A DNA stretch of 64,000 nucleotides from Psychroflexus aurantiacus (GCF_010820555.1 NZ_JAAIKD010000004.1:124001-188000), one strand, 5' to 3'. Counted from the first letter of the stretch, positions 1 through 10,804 are shown. Notes: generated from the letters alone by a model not told the origin. Translations and numbers: made by a program.

Positions 1-282
1 GAACTAATTACAGACTCGCTCCGTCAAAAAATTTCAAGCGCCATTCAAAACAGAGATGCTATTGCCGAAAGCATTGAGCACGAGTCCAGAGAAGGAATCT
101 TGAGCGATAGGCTTCAAGCCGCTGTAAGAATACGGCTTGGTCAGGCAAATATGTTAATTTTTGATGAAATTCAGCAGATGTTCAAGACAGCCGGCCTGGC
201 CCTGGTCGAAGAAGATAAACTGAGCCACTGGGCTTATCGGGATGTACTAACCGCTATACATCATCCTATGATGAAAGTCTAA
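1..282 (+). CDS. C-terminal end of an unidentified protein (5' end outside window)
   Basis: An open frame runs from the first base to the TAA at 280-282, giving the last 93 residues of a protein that begins upstream. I do not recognise the family. The fragment is probably mostly helical, rich in charged residues and Gln/Ile, with no membrane segment and no cysteine. It ends in the residues HHPMMKV. A TTG at 100 could serve as an internal start, but the frame is open through the window edge, so a longer gene is far more likely. The next gene begins 93 bases downstream. The function cannot be assigned without the missing N-terminal part. Confidence 0.6.
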   Translation, partial: ELITDSLRQKISSAIQNRDAIAESIEHESREGILSDRLQAAVRIRLGQANMLIFDEIQQMFKTAGLALVEEDKLSHWAYRDVLTAIHHPMMKV

Positions 283-375
283 TAGGGTCTGTTGATGAGG
301 AAAACTATTAAATTTTACTAAAGCAGTCTTAGGTTGTCAAAGCGACTTTTATTTTTGTATTCTTAGGTTAAGTCT

Positions 376-1305
376 ATGAAACGAAAGGTAAAATCAATTC
401 TTGAATTGAAATATGTGAAAATCCTGGTAGATACCATCAAGGATTTCACGTCCAATGAATCCATGAGCTTTGCAGCCGGAACCGCTTTTTACACCATATT
501 TAGCCTCCCTGCTTTTTTGATTATCATTCTGAATCTGGGAGCAAGTCTTTATGAAAGATCAGAAATAAGAGAACAGCTTTTAGGCCGGATCTCAAGCCTG
601 GCAGGAGAAGAATCGAGAAAAACCTTAGAAAGTATTCTGGAAAACTTTGCTTTAAATGCCGATAATACCGTCTCTGCAACGATTGCGATTATCATTCTCG
701 TCTTTAGTGCAACCACAGTATTTGTAAGTCTTCAAAGGGGTATGAATCATATCTGGCACATCAAACCCAAGCCTGATAAAGGCTGGCTTAAACTGGCTAT
801 TGACAGGGTCTTGAGCTTTTCGGTGGTCCTGGTTATCGGTCTTATTTTAATCATTTCTTTACTCCTGGATGCTATCATTTCATATTCATTTGGAAAACTT
901 GACAACCTGTTTCCTGATGTCAATCTGCAATTGATTTCTATTGGTCAACTCATTATTTCACAGCTAATCCTGGTCGTTATCTTTGCATTGATGTATAAAA
1001 TTCTACCGGATGCTAAGGTGAAGTGGAAAGACACATGGACAGGTGCTATTGTGACGACTATGCTCTTTGTAATCGGTAAATTTCTCATCGGTTTGTACAT
1101 GAGTAACAACGATTTAAGCACGACTTACGGAGCTGCAGGGTCACTTGTTATTCTTTTGGTCTGGATATACTATTCTCTGGTCATCTTTTTATTTGGCGCC
1201 CAGGTCACCTATTACATTGCCAAGAATATTGGGGGTGGGGTAGTTCCTAGAGCAGAAGCCATACGCGTAGAAGAAACTGAGGTGGAAGAAGAACCCCGGA
1301 ATTAA
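376..1305 (+). CDS. YihY/BrkB family inner-membrane protein
   Basis: This 309-residue protein has the layout of the YihY/virulence factor BrkB family, once wrongly called ribonuclease BN. About six hydrophobic segments are visible, near residues 35-55, 97-117, 142-168, 183-207, 222-240 and 250-282. The family-typical motif AAGTAFYTIFSLPAFL lies in the first segment and a YYSLVIFLFGAQ motif in the last. The C-terminal tail is acidic (EETEVEEEP) and probably cytoplasmic. The biochemical role of the family is not settled; transport or envelope functions have been suggested. The ATG at 376 fits the usual N-terminus of the family. It looks like a single-gene unit upstream of rpsA. Confidence 0.85.
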   Translation: MKRKVKSILELKYVKILVDTIKDFTSNESMSFAAGTAFYTIFSLPAFLIIILNLGASLYERSEIREQLLGRISSLAGEESRKTLESILENFALNADNTVSATIAIIILVFSATTVFVSLQRGMNHIWHIKPKPDKGWLKLAIDRVLSFSVVLVIGLILIISLLLDAIISYSFGKLDNLFPDVNLQLISIGQLIISQLILVVIFALMYKILPDAKVKWKDTWTGAIVTTMLFVIGKFLIGLYMSNNDLSTTYGAAGSLVILLVWIYYSLVIFLFGAQVTYYIAKNIGGGVVPRAEAIRVEETEVEEEPRN

Positions 1306-1327
1306 TCTATAAAATAGTTAACTAAGG

Positions 1328-1358
1328 TTTTGATTATCATAAAATAGTTGTATTTTTG
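1328..1358 (+). promoter_or_regulatory. Bacteroidota-type promoter of rpsA
   Basis: A TTTTG at 1328-1332 is followed, 18 bases later, by TATTTTTG at 1351-1358, an exact match to the TAnnTTTG -7 element. Transcription should begin near 1364, giving a leader of about 110 bases ahead of the rpsA ATG. Confidence 0.75.
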
Positions 1359-1363
1359 CACTC

Positions 1364-1476
1364 CTTTTAAATGCAAAACAAGAAACGTTTAAAGGGTTGA
1401 TTTTAAATAATTTAATCTCTTCTGTAAGTTTGCTTAAGTTTCTTGGACGAACAGAATACAAATTTTAAATCAGCAT
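1364..1476 (+). promoter_or_regulatory. rpsA 5' leader with a nine-codon ORF and a stem-loop
   Basis: Between the predicted transcription start and the rpsA ATG lies a short reading frame at 1371-1400 (ATG, eight further codons, TGA; peptide MQNKKRLKG). It is followed by an imperfect stem-loop whose arms include TTCTGT at 1420-1425 and ACAGAA at 1451-1456. S1 is known to regulate its own translation in other bacteria. That this leader is the target here is an inference. Confidence 0.35.
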
Positions 1477-3306
1477 ATGGCTGAAGACAAAACAACCAAA
1501 GAGCAACAACCTGTTGCAAATTCAGAAGAATCTACTCCTAAAGTAGCTCCTTCAGAACAACAAGAAAATCCAAAACAATTTCTAGAGGAATTCAACTGGC
1601 ACAAGTACGAAGAAGGTATTGATGAAGTTGATGATGCACAGTTAGAGCAATTCGAGAAATTGGTTGAGGAAAATTTCGTTGATACGCTTCATAACGAAGT
1701 CGTAGACGGAACCGTGGTTCACCTTACAGATCAAGATGCTATCATCGATATCAACGCGAAAAGTGAAGGTGTAATTTCATTGAACGAATTTCGTTACAAC
1801 CCAGATCTTAAAGTAGGAGATAAGGTAGATGTTCTCATCGACATTAAAGAGGATGCAGAAGGTCAGCTTATCCTTTCTCATAGAAAAGCGAGAGTTATCC
1901 GTGCCTGGGAGCGTGTAAACAAAGCTCAGGAAGACGGAACGATCGTAAACGGTCTTGTGAAATGCAGAACGAAAGGAGGAATGATTGTAGATGTATTTGG
2001 CATCGAAGCATTTTTACCAGGTTCTCAAATCGACGTAAAGCCTATTCGTGATTACGATGCTTATGTTGGAAAAAACATGGAATTCAAAGTGGTTAAAATT
2101 AACCATGAATTCAAAAACGTTGTTGTTTCTCACAAAGCGCTTATCGAAGCGGATATCGAAGAACAGAAAAAAGAAATCATTGGTCAGCTAGAAAAAGGAC
2201 AAGTTCTGGAAGGTGTTGTGAAAAACATCACTTCTTACGGAGTCTTTGTTGATCTCGGTGGAGTTGATGGATTGGTTCACATCACAGACCTTTCCTGGTC
2301 AAGAATAAACCATCCAAACGAAGTCGTGGAATTAGATCAGAAATTGAATGTTGTTATCCTTGATTTCGATGAAGATAAGACAAGAATTCAATTAGGTTTA
2401 AAACAACTTCACAAACATCCTTGGGATGCTTTAGATGAAGGCTTAAAAGTAGGTGATGTTGTTAACGGTACAGTTACAGTTATCGCAGATTACGGTGCTT
2501 TCATTGAAGTAGAAGAAGGTGTTGAAGGCTTAATCCACGTTTCTGAAATGTCCTGGAGTACGCATTTGAGATCTGCTCAGGATTTTGTAAACGTCGGTGA
2601 TAAAGTTGAAGCTAAAATCTTAACCCTTGATAGAGAAGACAGAAAAATGTCTCTTGGTATCAAGCAACTGACTCCAGATCCTTGGACAGATATTACAACA
2701 AAATATCCTGTTGGTTCTAAACATGTTGGTGAAGTAAGAAACTTTACAAACTTTGGAGTCTTTGTAGAACTTGAAGAAGGTATTGATGGTTTGATTTATA
2801 TTTCTGACCTGTCATGGACTAAGAAAATCAAGCATCCATCTGAATTCTGTAAAGTTGGAGATAAACTTGACGTTGTTGTCCTGGAACTTGATGTAGAAGG
2901 CCGTAAATTAAGCCTTGGACACAAGCAAACCGAAACAAATCCTTGGGATAAATATTCTGATGAATTTGCAGTAGGGACTAAGCATACAGCAGCTGTTTCT
3001 GAAATAGTTGATAAAGGTGCAACGGTTGACTTTAACGAAGATGTGACTGCTTTTGTTCCACAGCGTTACCTTGAAAAAGAAGACGGAACAAAATTGGCTA
3101 AAGGTGAAGTAGCAGAATTTCTCATTATTGAATTCAATAAAGAGTTTAAACGTGTTGTAGCTTCCCATACCTCAATTCATAAGGAAGAAGAAGCTCAGAT
3201 CGTTAAGAAGGCTGCTAAGAAGTCTGAAGACGAGTCTAAGAAAACAACTTTCGGAGATGCTAATGCAGAATTGCAGGCACTTAAAGATAAAATGGAAAAT
3301 AAATAA
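1477..3306 (+). CDS. rpsA: 30S ribosomal protein S1
   Basis: This 609-residue protein carries six S1 (OB-fold) repeats, near residues 73-140, 158-220, 240-308, 326-394, 412-481 and 498-565. Repeats 3 to 5 show the canonical pattern GxVxNIxxYGVFVDL followed by DGLVHITDLSW. S1 binds mRNA on the small ribosomal subunit and helps unfold and dock transcripts. It probably matters especially in Bacteroidota, where Shine-Dalgarno sequences are weak. The acidic N-terminal 60 residues and lysine-rich C-terminus are typical of the phylum. The gene has its own strong promoter and is closed by a hairpin terminator at 3330-3359, so it is probably monocistronic. Confidence 0.97.
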   Translation: MAEDKTTKEQQPVANSEESTPKVAPSEQQENPKQFLEEFNWHKYEEGIDEVDDAQLEQFEKLVEENFVDTLHNEVVDGTVVHLTDQDAIIDINAKSEGVISLNEFRYNPDLKVGDKVDVLIDIKEDAEGQLILSHRKARVIRAWERVNKAQEDGTIVNGLVKCRTKGGMIVDVFGIEAFLPGSQIDVKPIRDYDAYVGKNMEFKVVKINHEFKNVVVSHKALIEADIEEQKKEIIGQLEKGQVLEGVVKNITSYGVFVDLGGVDGLVHITDLSWSRINHPNEVVELDQKLNVVILDFDEDKTRIQLGLKQLHKHPWDALDEGLKVGDVVNGTVTVIADYGAFIEVEEGVEGLIHVSEMSWSTHLRSAQDFVNVGDKVEAKILTLDREDRKMSLGIKQLTPDPWTDITTKYPVGSKHVGEVRNFTNFGVFVELEEGIDGLIYISDLSWTKKIKHPSEFCKVGDKLDVVVLELDVEGRKLSLGHKQTETNPWDKYSDEFAVGTKHTAAVSEIVDKGATVDFNEDVTAFVPQRYLEKEDGTKLAKGEVAEFLIIEFNKEFKRVVASHTSIHKEEEAQIVKKAAKKSEDESKKTTFGDANAELQALKDKMENK

Positions 3307-3329
3307 TTCAGTTTTTCATTTTAATAATC

Positions 3330-3359
3330 AACCCTGCTTTTTTAAAGCAGGGTTTTTTT
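3330..3359 (+). terminator. Intrinsic terminator of rpsA
   Basis: The arms AACCCTGCTTT (3330-3340) and AAAGCAGGGTT (3344-3354) form an 11-bp stem with a 3-base loop, followed by a T run. Confidence 0.9.
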
Positions 3360-3438
3360 ATGGATAATGATTTGGTTAAACTTTTTTTAATTCAATTCTA
3401 TGTTTTAAGATTTGCTTTATCTTAGGTAGAAAACTTTC

Positions 3439-4272
3439 ATGAACGAACTAAACACAACCTCTCTCGAAAAATCAAAAGCCATAAAACTGGCCTACAACGA
3501 TTACGGTTCTGGTCAGCCTGTTATCTTAATCCATGGATGGCCTTTAAACAGAATGATGTGGGAATACCAGGTCGACGCCTTAGTTGAGTCAGGCTATCGC
3601 GTCATTTCCTACGACAGACGCGGTTTTGGGGAAAGCTCAAAGCCCTGGAATGGTTACGACTACAATTCCCTTGCAAAAGATCTTAAAGATATCATAGAGA
3701 CGCTCAAACTTGAAGATGTAATTCTTGTTGGGTTTTCAATGGGAGGGGGTGAAGTTGCCCGGTTTATAGGTAATTATGGTACTGCTTCCCTGGCCAAAGC
3801 GGTATTGGTTTCTGCAGTCACTCCATTTATGTTGAAAACAGATGATAATGATGCTGTGGAAGCTTCGGTTTTTGAAGGCATGAAAGAGGGCGTTAAAAAA
3901 GACAGACCCCAGTTCTTTAAAGATTTTGGAAAAAACTTTTACAACTACGATTCTCTGAAAGGTGAAAAGATTAGTGAGGCTATGCTCCAACTGACCTGGA
4001 ATCTCGCTATGCAGGCTTCAAAAAAAGGAACTTTAGATTGTATCGATAGTTTTGGAAAAACCGATTTCAGAGAAGATTGCAAGAAGTTTGATCTCCCTAC
4101 GCTTATAGTACATGGGGATGAGGATCAGATTGTACCCTTTGAAGCTTCAGCGAAAAAGGCTAAGGATCTTATTCCAAAGGCGCAGCTGAAAGTTATCAAA
4201 AACGCACCACATGGCTTAATGGTGACGCACCACGAAGAATTCAACTCACTTTTGATGGAATTTCTGAAATAG
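3439..4272 (+). CDS. alpha/beta hydrolase, non-haem chloroperoxidase/arylesterase-like
   Basis: The 277-residue protein has the alpha/beta-hydrolase core of the cofactor-free haloperoxidase/arylesterase group. The oxyanion motif HGWP is at residues 32-35. The nucleophile elbow GFSMGG places the catalytic serine at S100. The acid is probably D229 in HGDEDQIVPF and the catalytic histidine H258 in APHG. No signal peptide is visible, so it should be cytoplasmic. Members act on small esters and can show perhydrolase side activity; the natural substrate cannot be read from sequence. It stands alone between the rpsA terminator and a strong terminator of its own. Confidence 0.85.
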   Translation: MNELNTTSLEKSKAIKLAYNDYGSGQPVILIHGWPLNRMMWEYQVDALVESGYRVISYDRRGFGESSKPWNGYDYNSLAKDLKDIIETLKLEDVILVGFSMGGGEVARFIGNYGTASLAKAVLVSAVTPFMLKTDDNDAVEASVFEGMKEGVKKDRPQFFKDFGKNFYNYDSLKGEKISEAMLQLTWNLAMQASKKGTLDCIDSFGKTDFREDCKKFDLPTLIVHGDEDQIVPFEASAKKAKDLIPKAQLKVIKNAPHGLMVTHHEEFNSLLMEFLK

Positions 4273-4295
4273 AAATTACCTAGTATAATATTAAA

Positions 4296-4330
4296 GTTAA
4301 AAGCCGCGTATAGCGGCTTTTAACTTTTTT
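4296..4330 (+). terminator. Intrinsic terminator after the alpha/beta hydrolase
   Basis: GTTAAAAGCCGC (4296-4307) and GCGGCTTTTAAC (4313-4324) form a perfect 12-bp stem, followed by six T residues on the plus strand. It lies between convergent genes and may also stop msrA transcripts. Confidence 0.9.
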
Positions 4331-4343
4331 CCTTTTGATGTTA

Positions 4344-4997
4344 TTACTTGTATTCAGGCTTTAGAAGTTCCGGAAACTTTTCTTTAAACCTGTTAAATCT
4401 AGGAACCGAAACATTCTTGATATAAGGATTATTTGGATTATTCACCTTATAATCCTGATGGTATTCTTCTGCCATCCAGAATTTATCGAACGCCTTGACT
4501 TCTGCAGCAATAGGCTTTTCATAGTCCTTGGAAAGGTTTTCAATTATAGTTTCAATAATCTCTTTTTGTTCTTCATTTTGGTAAAAAATGATAGATCTGT
4601 ATTGCGAACCAATATCGGGTCCCTGTCCGTTTTGCTGTGTGACATTCTGAGAGCCAAAATAAACGTCAACAAGGGTTTCGAAAGAAACGAGATCGGGGTT
4701 GTATATGACTTCTACGGCTTCAGCATGTCCGGTTTTACCCGTGTTTGAGGATTGGTAGGTTGGATTTTTCGTATGACCTCCCGAATAGCCGGAATAGACT
4801 TCCTCCACACCTTTCACGCTTTCATAAATGGTTTCCACACACCAAAAGCATCCACTGGCAAAATAGGCTCTGTCATAGACTTCATCATCAAATTTATTTG
4901 ATGCTATTTCACTTTCACTGTTAGTTTTCGAATTTTGGGCTTTCCCACAGCTAACAAAAAAGAGGGAAAGAATCAGTAAGCTTAAAAATGATTTCAT
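4344..4997 (-). CDS. msrA: Peptide-methionine (S)-S-oxide reductase MsrA, lipoprotein form
   Basis: This 217-residue enzyme reduces the S-epimer of methionine sulfoxide in oxidised proteins. The active-site motif GCFWC spans residues 49-53, with C50 as the expected catalytic cysteine. The N-terminus has a hydrophobic stretch ending in FFVSC, a lipobox with C17 as the lipidated residue. This predicts export and membrane anchoring rather than the usual cytosolic location. Family blocks GYSGGHTKNPTYQ and the segment around DIGSQYRSIIF are intact. No MsrB domain is fused. A -7 element (TACTTTTG) lies just upstream. The terminator at 4296-4324 may serve it in the opposite direction. Confidence 0.93.
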   Translation of the reverse strand: MKSFLSLLILSLFFVSCGKAQNSKTNSESEIASNKFDDEVYDRAYFASGCFWCVETIYESVKGVEEVYSGYSGGHTKNPTYQSSNTGKTGHAEAVEVIYNPDLVSFETLVDVYFGSQNVTQQNGQGPDIGSQYRSIIFYQNEEQKEIIETIIENLSKDYEKPIAAEVKAFDKFWMAEEYHQDYKVNNPNNPYIKNVSVPRFNRFKEKFPELLKPEYK

Positions 4998-5008
4998 GGT
5001 TTTTTATT

Positions 5009-5016
5009 CAAAAGTA
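5009..5016 (-). promoter_or_regulatory. -7 element of msrA
   Basis: The minus strand reads TACTTTTG, an exact TAnnTTTG match, 12 bases upstream of the msrA ATG. I see no good TTG at the -33 position. Confidence 0.45.
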
Positions 5017-5066
5017 GGGGTTAATGTAAAAGACAGAAATTAAGGTCTAGTTAAATTTTTAGTTAT

Positions 5067-5097
5067 AAAAAAAGCCCGAGGTAGACCTCGAGCTTTT
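5067..5097 (-). terminator. Intrinsic terminator of the NIF3/coiled-coil operon
   Basis: Read on the minus strand, AAGCTCGAGG and CCTCGGGCTT pair with one G-T wobble around a 4-base loop, followed by a T run. Confidence 0.85.
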
Positions 5098-5118
5098 CTG
5101 TATAAATGAATTAGAGGT

Positions 5119-5901
5119 TTAAGCTAGTTTGGTAAACAGCTTCTCCATTTTTTCTTCTTCTTCTCTTGCCAGTTCCTGGTCAACAAGAATTCTTCCACTG
5201 TGCTCATCGATAATAACTTTACGTCTGGCAGCAATCTCCACCTGCACCTGTGGTGGAATGGTAAAGAAAGAACCTCCGGAAGCTCCACGTTCGATGGTCA
5301 CCACGGCCATACCGTTCTTGACATTGTTGCGTATTCTGGTGTAGGCTTTGACCAGACGCTCTTCAATGTCTTTTTTGAATTTCTCTGATTTTTCAGTTAG
5401 AGCGGTTTCTTCCTTCTCTGTTTCCTGTAAAATATTGTCAAGCTCAGATTTTTTGTGGTCCAGGTGATTTTGTCTCTCGGCTAATTTTTCTTTAGTCTCT
5501 TCTATCACATTGGTTTTGTGCTCTATCTGAGCGCTGTATTCTCTGATGTGCTTTTGAGCCAATTCGATTTCCAGTTCCTGAAATTCGATTTCTTTGGTTA
5601 ACGCATCAAATTCTCTGTTATTTCTAACATTGTCCTGCTGGCTTTTGTATTTTTTGATCATAGCTTCAGCATCCACTATGAATTGTTTTTTCTCTTTGAT
5701 CTTCTCTTCGGTTACTTCCAGATCAGATTCTAATTTTTCAATTCTTTTGGTGAGTCCTGTAACTTCATCTTCCAAATCTTCAACTTCAAGAGGTAGTTCA
5801 CCTCGCATATTTCTTATCTCGTCAATACGTGAGTCTATTAGTTGTAAATCGTAAAGAGCTCTTAATTTCTGCTCTACTGTAACCTCTTTTTTCTTTGCCA
5901 T
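5119..5901 (-). CDS. COG1579-like coiled-coil protein with degenerate C4 zinc ribbon
   Basis: The 260-residue protein consists of a long heptad-rich coiled coil (about residues 25-185) and a C-terminal module resembling the zinc ribbon of COG1579 (zf-RING_7) proteins. In the canonical family four cysteines bind zinc. Here the equivalent segment reads GASGGSFFTIPPQ and later DEHSGRILVD, and the whole protein contains no cysteine. COG1579 proteins are annotated as possible nucleic-acid binders of unknown role. I chose the ATG at 5901; the upstream TTG at 5907 would overlap the stop of the NIF3 gene. The 2-base spacing to that gene indicates one operon, an arrangement also known in other Bacteroidota. 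Confidence 0.85.
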   Translation of the reverse strand: MAKKKEVTVEQKLRALYDLQLIDSRIDEIRNMRGELPLEVEDLEDEVTGLTKRIEKLESDLEVTEEKIKEKKQFIVDAEAMIKKYKSQQDNVRNNREFDALTKEIEFQELEIELAQKHIREYSAQIEHKTNVIEETKEKLAERQNHLDHKKSELDNILQETEKEETALTEKSEKFKKDIEERLVKAYTRIRNNVKNGMAVVTIERGASGGSFFTIPPQVQVEIAARRKVIIDEHSGRILVDQELAREEEEKMEKLFTKLA

Positions 5902-5903
5902 AA

Positions 5904-6998
5904 TCAATAGTATTGAATCGGATTGGTATTAATATTAGATAAAACGAGTGCAAAATTAGGGAATTTTTTTGTAAGATAAGCATGTATTAAATCTTTTGTA
6001 TACTGCTCACTTTCATAATGCCCAATGTCGGCCAAAATGATCTGATCTTCAGCCTTATAGAAGTCGTGATATTTCAAATCGGCTGTGATATACAGGTCGG
6101 CTTTTGCTGCTTTTGCGTTTTCTATGGCAAATGCACCGCTTCCTCCCAAAACGGCGATGCGTTTAATGCTTTGATCCCTGACCTGGGAATGTCTTATGGT
6201 TTTTGTTTTGAAGACTTCTTTTATATGTGAAAGGGCCTCAGTGACTCCCAAAGGTGTTGGTAATTCGCCTAGCATTCCAATGCCCCGGTGCTGATCCTTG
6301 TTTTCTAAAGTTTCAATTTCATAAGCGACTTCTTCATAGGGATGACTCTCAAAAAGCGCTTTCATGAGTTTGGATTGGATATGAGCGGAAAACGTCATAT
6401 GGATTTGCATTTCTTTTTCAAACTGAGTTTTACCCGGTTCGCCAATCGTTGGGTTAGAATGTTCATTTCCATTGAAGGTGCCAACGCCTTCAGAATTAAA
6501 ACTGCAGAAGTCATAATTTCCAATACTGCCGCCACCAGCTTCAAAAAGGGCTTTTCTGACTTTGTCCGCATGCGCAACGGGAACATAGGTTGTCAGCTTT
6601 TTGATGGTTTTTGACTTCGGAATTAACACCGAGGTGTTTATAAGACCCAGTTTTTCGCAAATCATTCCGTTGACGCCATTGGAGACATTATCCAGAGCCG
6701 TGTGCATCGCATAAATGGCGATATCATGTTTAATGGCTTTATGAACCACACGTTCAACATAGGTTTTTCTATTTAATTTTTTGAGACCAGAGAAAATGAT
6801 TGGATGGAAGCTGATAATCAGATTGCATTTGTTTTCAATCGCCTCCTCAACAACAGACTCCAATGTATCCAGACTAAACAACGTTCCGGTGACTTCCATA
6901 CTTTTTTCGCCTATCAGCAAGCCCGTGTTATCAAAGTCTTCAGCATAATAAGAAGGCGAAAGTTCTTCAATAGCTTCAATAAAATCGTTTACAATCAT
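5904..6998 (-). CDS. NIF3-like dinuclear metal-centre protein (YbgI/YqfO family)
   Basis: This 364-residue protein belongs to the NIF3 family, hexameric proteins with a two-metal site; many are annotated as GTP cyclohydrolase 1 type 2 homologues. The length indicates the long form, in which a PII/CutA-like domain (about residues 130-235, including the block SHPYEEVAYEI) is inserted between the two halves of the NIF3 fold. Likely metal-site segments are visible: SFHPIIFSG near residue 65, HTALDNVSNGVN near residue 99 and GHYESEQ near residue 327. The exact physiological role is unknown. It starts divergently from lpxK and is followed after 2 bases by the coiled-coil gene. Confidence 0.9.
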   Translation of the reverse strand: MIVNDFIEAIEELSPSYYAEDFDNTGLLIGEKSMEVTGTLFSLDTLESVVEEAIENKCNLIISFHPIIFSGLKKLNRKTYVERVVHKAIKHDIAIYAMHTALDNVSNGVNGMICEKLGLINTSVLIPKSKTIKKLTTYVPVAHADKVRKALFEAGGGSIGNYDFCSFNSEGVGTFNGNEHSNPTIGEPGKTQFEKEMQIHMTFSAHIQSKLMKALFESHPYEEVAYEIETLENKDQHRGIGMLGELPTPLGVTEALSHIKEVFKTKTIRHSQVRDQSIKRIAVLGGSGAFAIENAKAAKADLYITADLKYHDFYKAEDQIILADIGHYESEQYTKDLIHAYLTKKFPNFALVLSNINTNPIQYY

Positions 6999-7046
6999 CA
7001 GAAATTTATTTTAATCTCTAAATTTAAAAATTATAATTTCGCAGTC

Positions 7047-8045
7047 ATGAATTTCCTGAGATATTTACTCTTTCCTTTTTCAGTCTTGTACGGCTGCATC
7101 ATGTCTGTTCGTAATTTTCTGTACAGGACCAATGTGTTTCAATCCAGATCCTATCCCATCTCGATTATTAGTGTTGGTAACCTGAACACCGGTGGCACGG
7201 GTAAATCTCCGATGATTGAACTCCTGGTTAAGACCTTAAAAGATAAACATCAAATCGCAACGCTCAGCCGGGGTTATAAGCGAACTACGGAAGGTTTTCT
7301 CGAAGTTCAACCCTATCATTTGTCGTCTGAAGTAGGGGATGAGCCGCTTCAGTTTAAAATCAATTTTCCCGAAATCACTGTGGCTGTAGATGCCAACCGG
7401 CAAAGAGGAATTTCCGAATTGCTTAAAAAACACCCGCAATTGGATTTGATTTTGCTGGACGATGCTTTTCAGCACCGGAAGGTCAAACCAAACCTGTCCA
7501 TACTTCTGACTACCTATGGCGACCTTTATACCAAAGATTTTATGCTGCCTACCGGGAACCTTAGAGAGTTTCAAACCGGTGCTTCACGTGCCGATGTAAT
7601 CATTGTGACCAAATGCCCCGGTAACCTGGCTGTTGAAGAGCAAAGCCGAATTAAAAAGCAACTTAAACCCGGGGTCACTCAGAAGCTTTTATTTTCAACA
7701 ATCCTTTATTCTGAATTTGTAAAGAATGCGACTGAACATGAAAAGTTAGCTGGCTTTGATGATTTTACGCTGGTTACGGGCATTGCCAATCCAAAACCGC
7801 TAGTGAACCACCTGAAGTCCCTGGATAAAAATTTTGAGCACATACAGTTTGCAGATCATCACGAATTCTCTGAAGCCGATTTGAAAATGCTTCAAAAAAA
7901 ACCAAAGCTATTGACCACCCAAAAGGATTATGTGCGTTTGAAATCAAAGCTGGAATCCGGTAAGTTGTTTTATATACCTATTGAAACTCAGATTCTTAAT
8001 GAGCCTGGGTTCCTGGAAAAGTATCTGGAAGACAGATTATTCTAA
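7047..8045 (+). CDS. lpxK: Tetraacyldisaccharide 4'-kinase LpxK
   Basis: LpxK phosphorylates the 4' position of the lipid A disaccharide at the inner membrane, using ATP. The 332-residue protein has an N-terminal hydrophobic anchor (about residues 3-20) and a Walker A motif within NLNTGGTGKSP (45-55). It also has the LpxK segments LSRGYKR, the DDAFQHRK block and PTGNLRE. The frame is open for 243 bases upstream, but that part lies inside NIF3 on the other strand. The ATG at 7047 gives the standard LpxK start. It is the only lipid A gene in the window and stands alone. A degenerate -7 element (ATAATTTCG) lies just ahead. Confidence 0.95.
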   Translation: MNFLRYLLFPFSVLYGCIMSVRNFLYRTNVFQSRSYPISIISVGNLNTGGTGKSPMIELLVKTLKDKHQIATLSRGYKRTTEGFLEVQPYHLSSEVGDEPLQFKINFPEITVAVDANRQRGISELLKKHPQLDLILLDDAFQHRKVKPNLSILLTTYGDLYTKDFMLPTGNLREFQTGASRADVIIVTKCPGNLAVEEQSRIKKQLKPGVTQKLLFSTILYSEFVKNATEHEKLAGFDDFTLVTGIANPKPLVNHLKSLDKNFEHIQFADHHEFSEADLKMLQKKPKLLTTQKDYVRLKSKLESGKLFYIPIETQILNEPGFLEKYLEDRLF

Positions 8046-8080
8046 ACGCTAAAATATTGTAGGAATAAATCAATTATTTG

Positions 8081-8111
8081 TTTGTGTAATATAATCTTTT
8101 AGTTAAATTTG
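8081..8111 (+). promoter_or_regulatory. Promoter of the L31 gene
   Basis: TTTG at 8081-8084, a 19-base spacer and TAAATTTG at 8104-8111 match the Bacteroidota consensus at both boxes. The start codon is at 8143. Confidence 0.75.
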
Positions 8112-8142
8112 CAACCTGAAATAAATTAGTAAAGACGTTACG

Positions 8143-8403
8143 ATGAAAAAAGGTATACATCCAGAAAATTATAGATTAGTAGCATTTAAAGATATGTCTA
8201 ATGAAGATGTGTTTTTAACAAAATCTACAGCTCAAACTAAAGAAACCATCGAAGTAGACGGAGATGAGTATCCTTTGATTAAGCTTGAGATTTCAAGAAC
8301 TTCTCATCCGTTCTATACTGGTAAAACGAAACTTGTGGATAGTGCTGGTAGAATTGATAAATTCAAAAACAAGTACAAAAAATACAAGAAAGAAGAAAAA
8401 TAA
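8143..8403 (+). CDS. rpmE: 50S ribosomal protein L31, type B (zinc-independent)
   Basis: This 86-residue protein is ribosomal protein bL31. It begins [13 protein letters not shown] and has the [17 protein letters not shown] block typical of the family. The lysine-rich tail is about 15 residues long. It contains no cysteine at all, so it belongs to the C-minus (type B) form that does not bind zinc. Where both forms exist, type B replaces the zinc form under zinc starvation. No C-plus copy is seen in this window. It has its own promoter and a strong terminator, so it is monocistronic. Confidence 0.95.
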   Translation: MKKGIHPENYRLVAFKDMSNEDVFLTKSTAQTKETIEVDGDEYPLIKLEISRTSHPFYTGKTKLVDSAGRIDKFKNKYKKYKKEEK

Positions 8404-8427
8404 GCCTGATGCTTATCTTAAATATAG

Positions 8428-8454
8428 AGCCTTCCATTGTGAAGGCTTTTTTTT
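8428..8454 (+). terminator. Intrinsic terminator of the L31 gene
   Basis: AGCCTTC (8428-8434) and GAAGGCT (8441-8447) pair around a 6-base loop, followed by a run of T. Confidence 0.88.
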
Positions 8455-8473
8455 GGTTTTTACTTTTCTGAAT

Positions 8474-8505
8474 AAAAAAAGCCTTGAGAATTTTCTCAAG
8501 GCTTT
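8474..8505 (-). terminator. Intrinsic terminator of icd
   Basis: The minus strand forms a long stem from AAAGCCTTGAGAA and TTCTCAAGGCTTT with a very short loop, then more T. It lies 24 bases beyond the icd stop codon. Confidence 0.88.
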
Positions 8506-8528
8506 CAAATTTAAGATCGATTTCAAAC

Positions 8529-10784
<2,256 letters not shown>

Positions 10785-10804
10785 TTAAATAAAATTCAAC
10801 CTTT

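Noticed and set aside
6804-7046. 243-base upstream extension of the lpxK frame
   Set aside because: It lies inside the NIF3 gene on the opposite strand; the ATG at 7047 gives the normal LpxK N-terminus.
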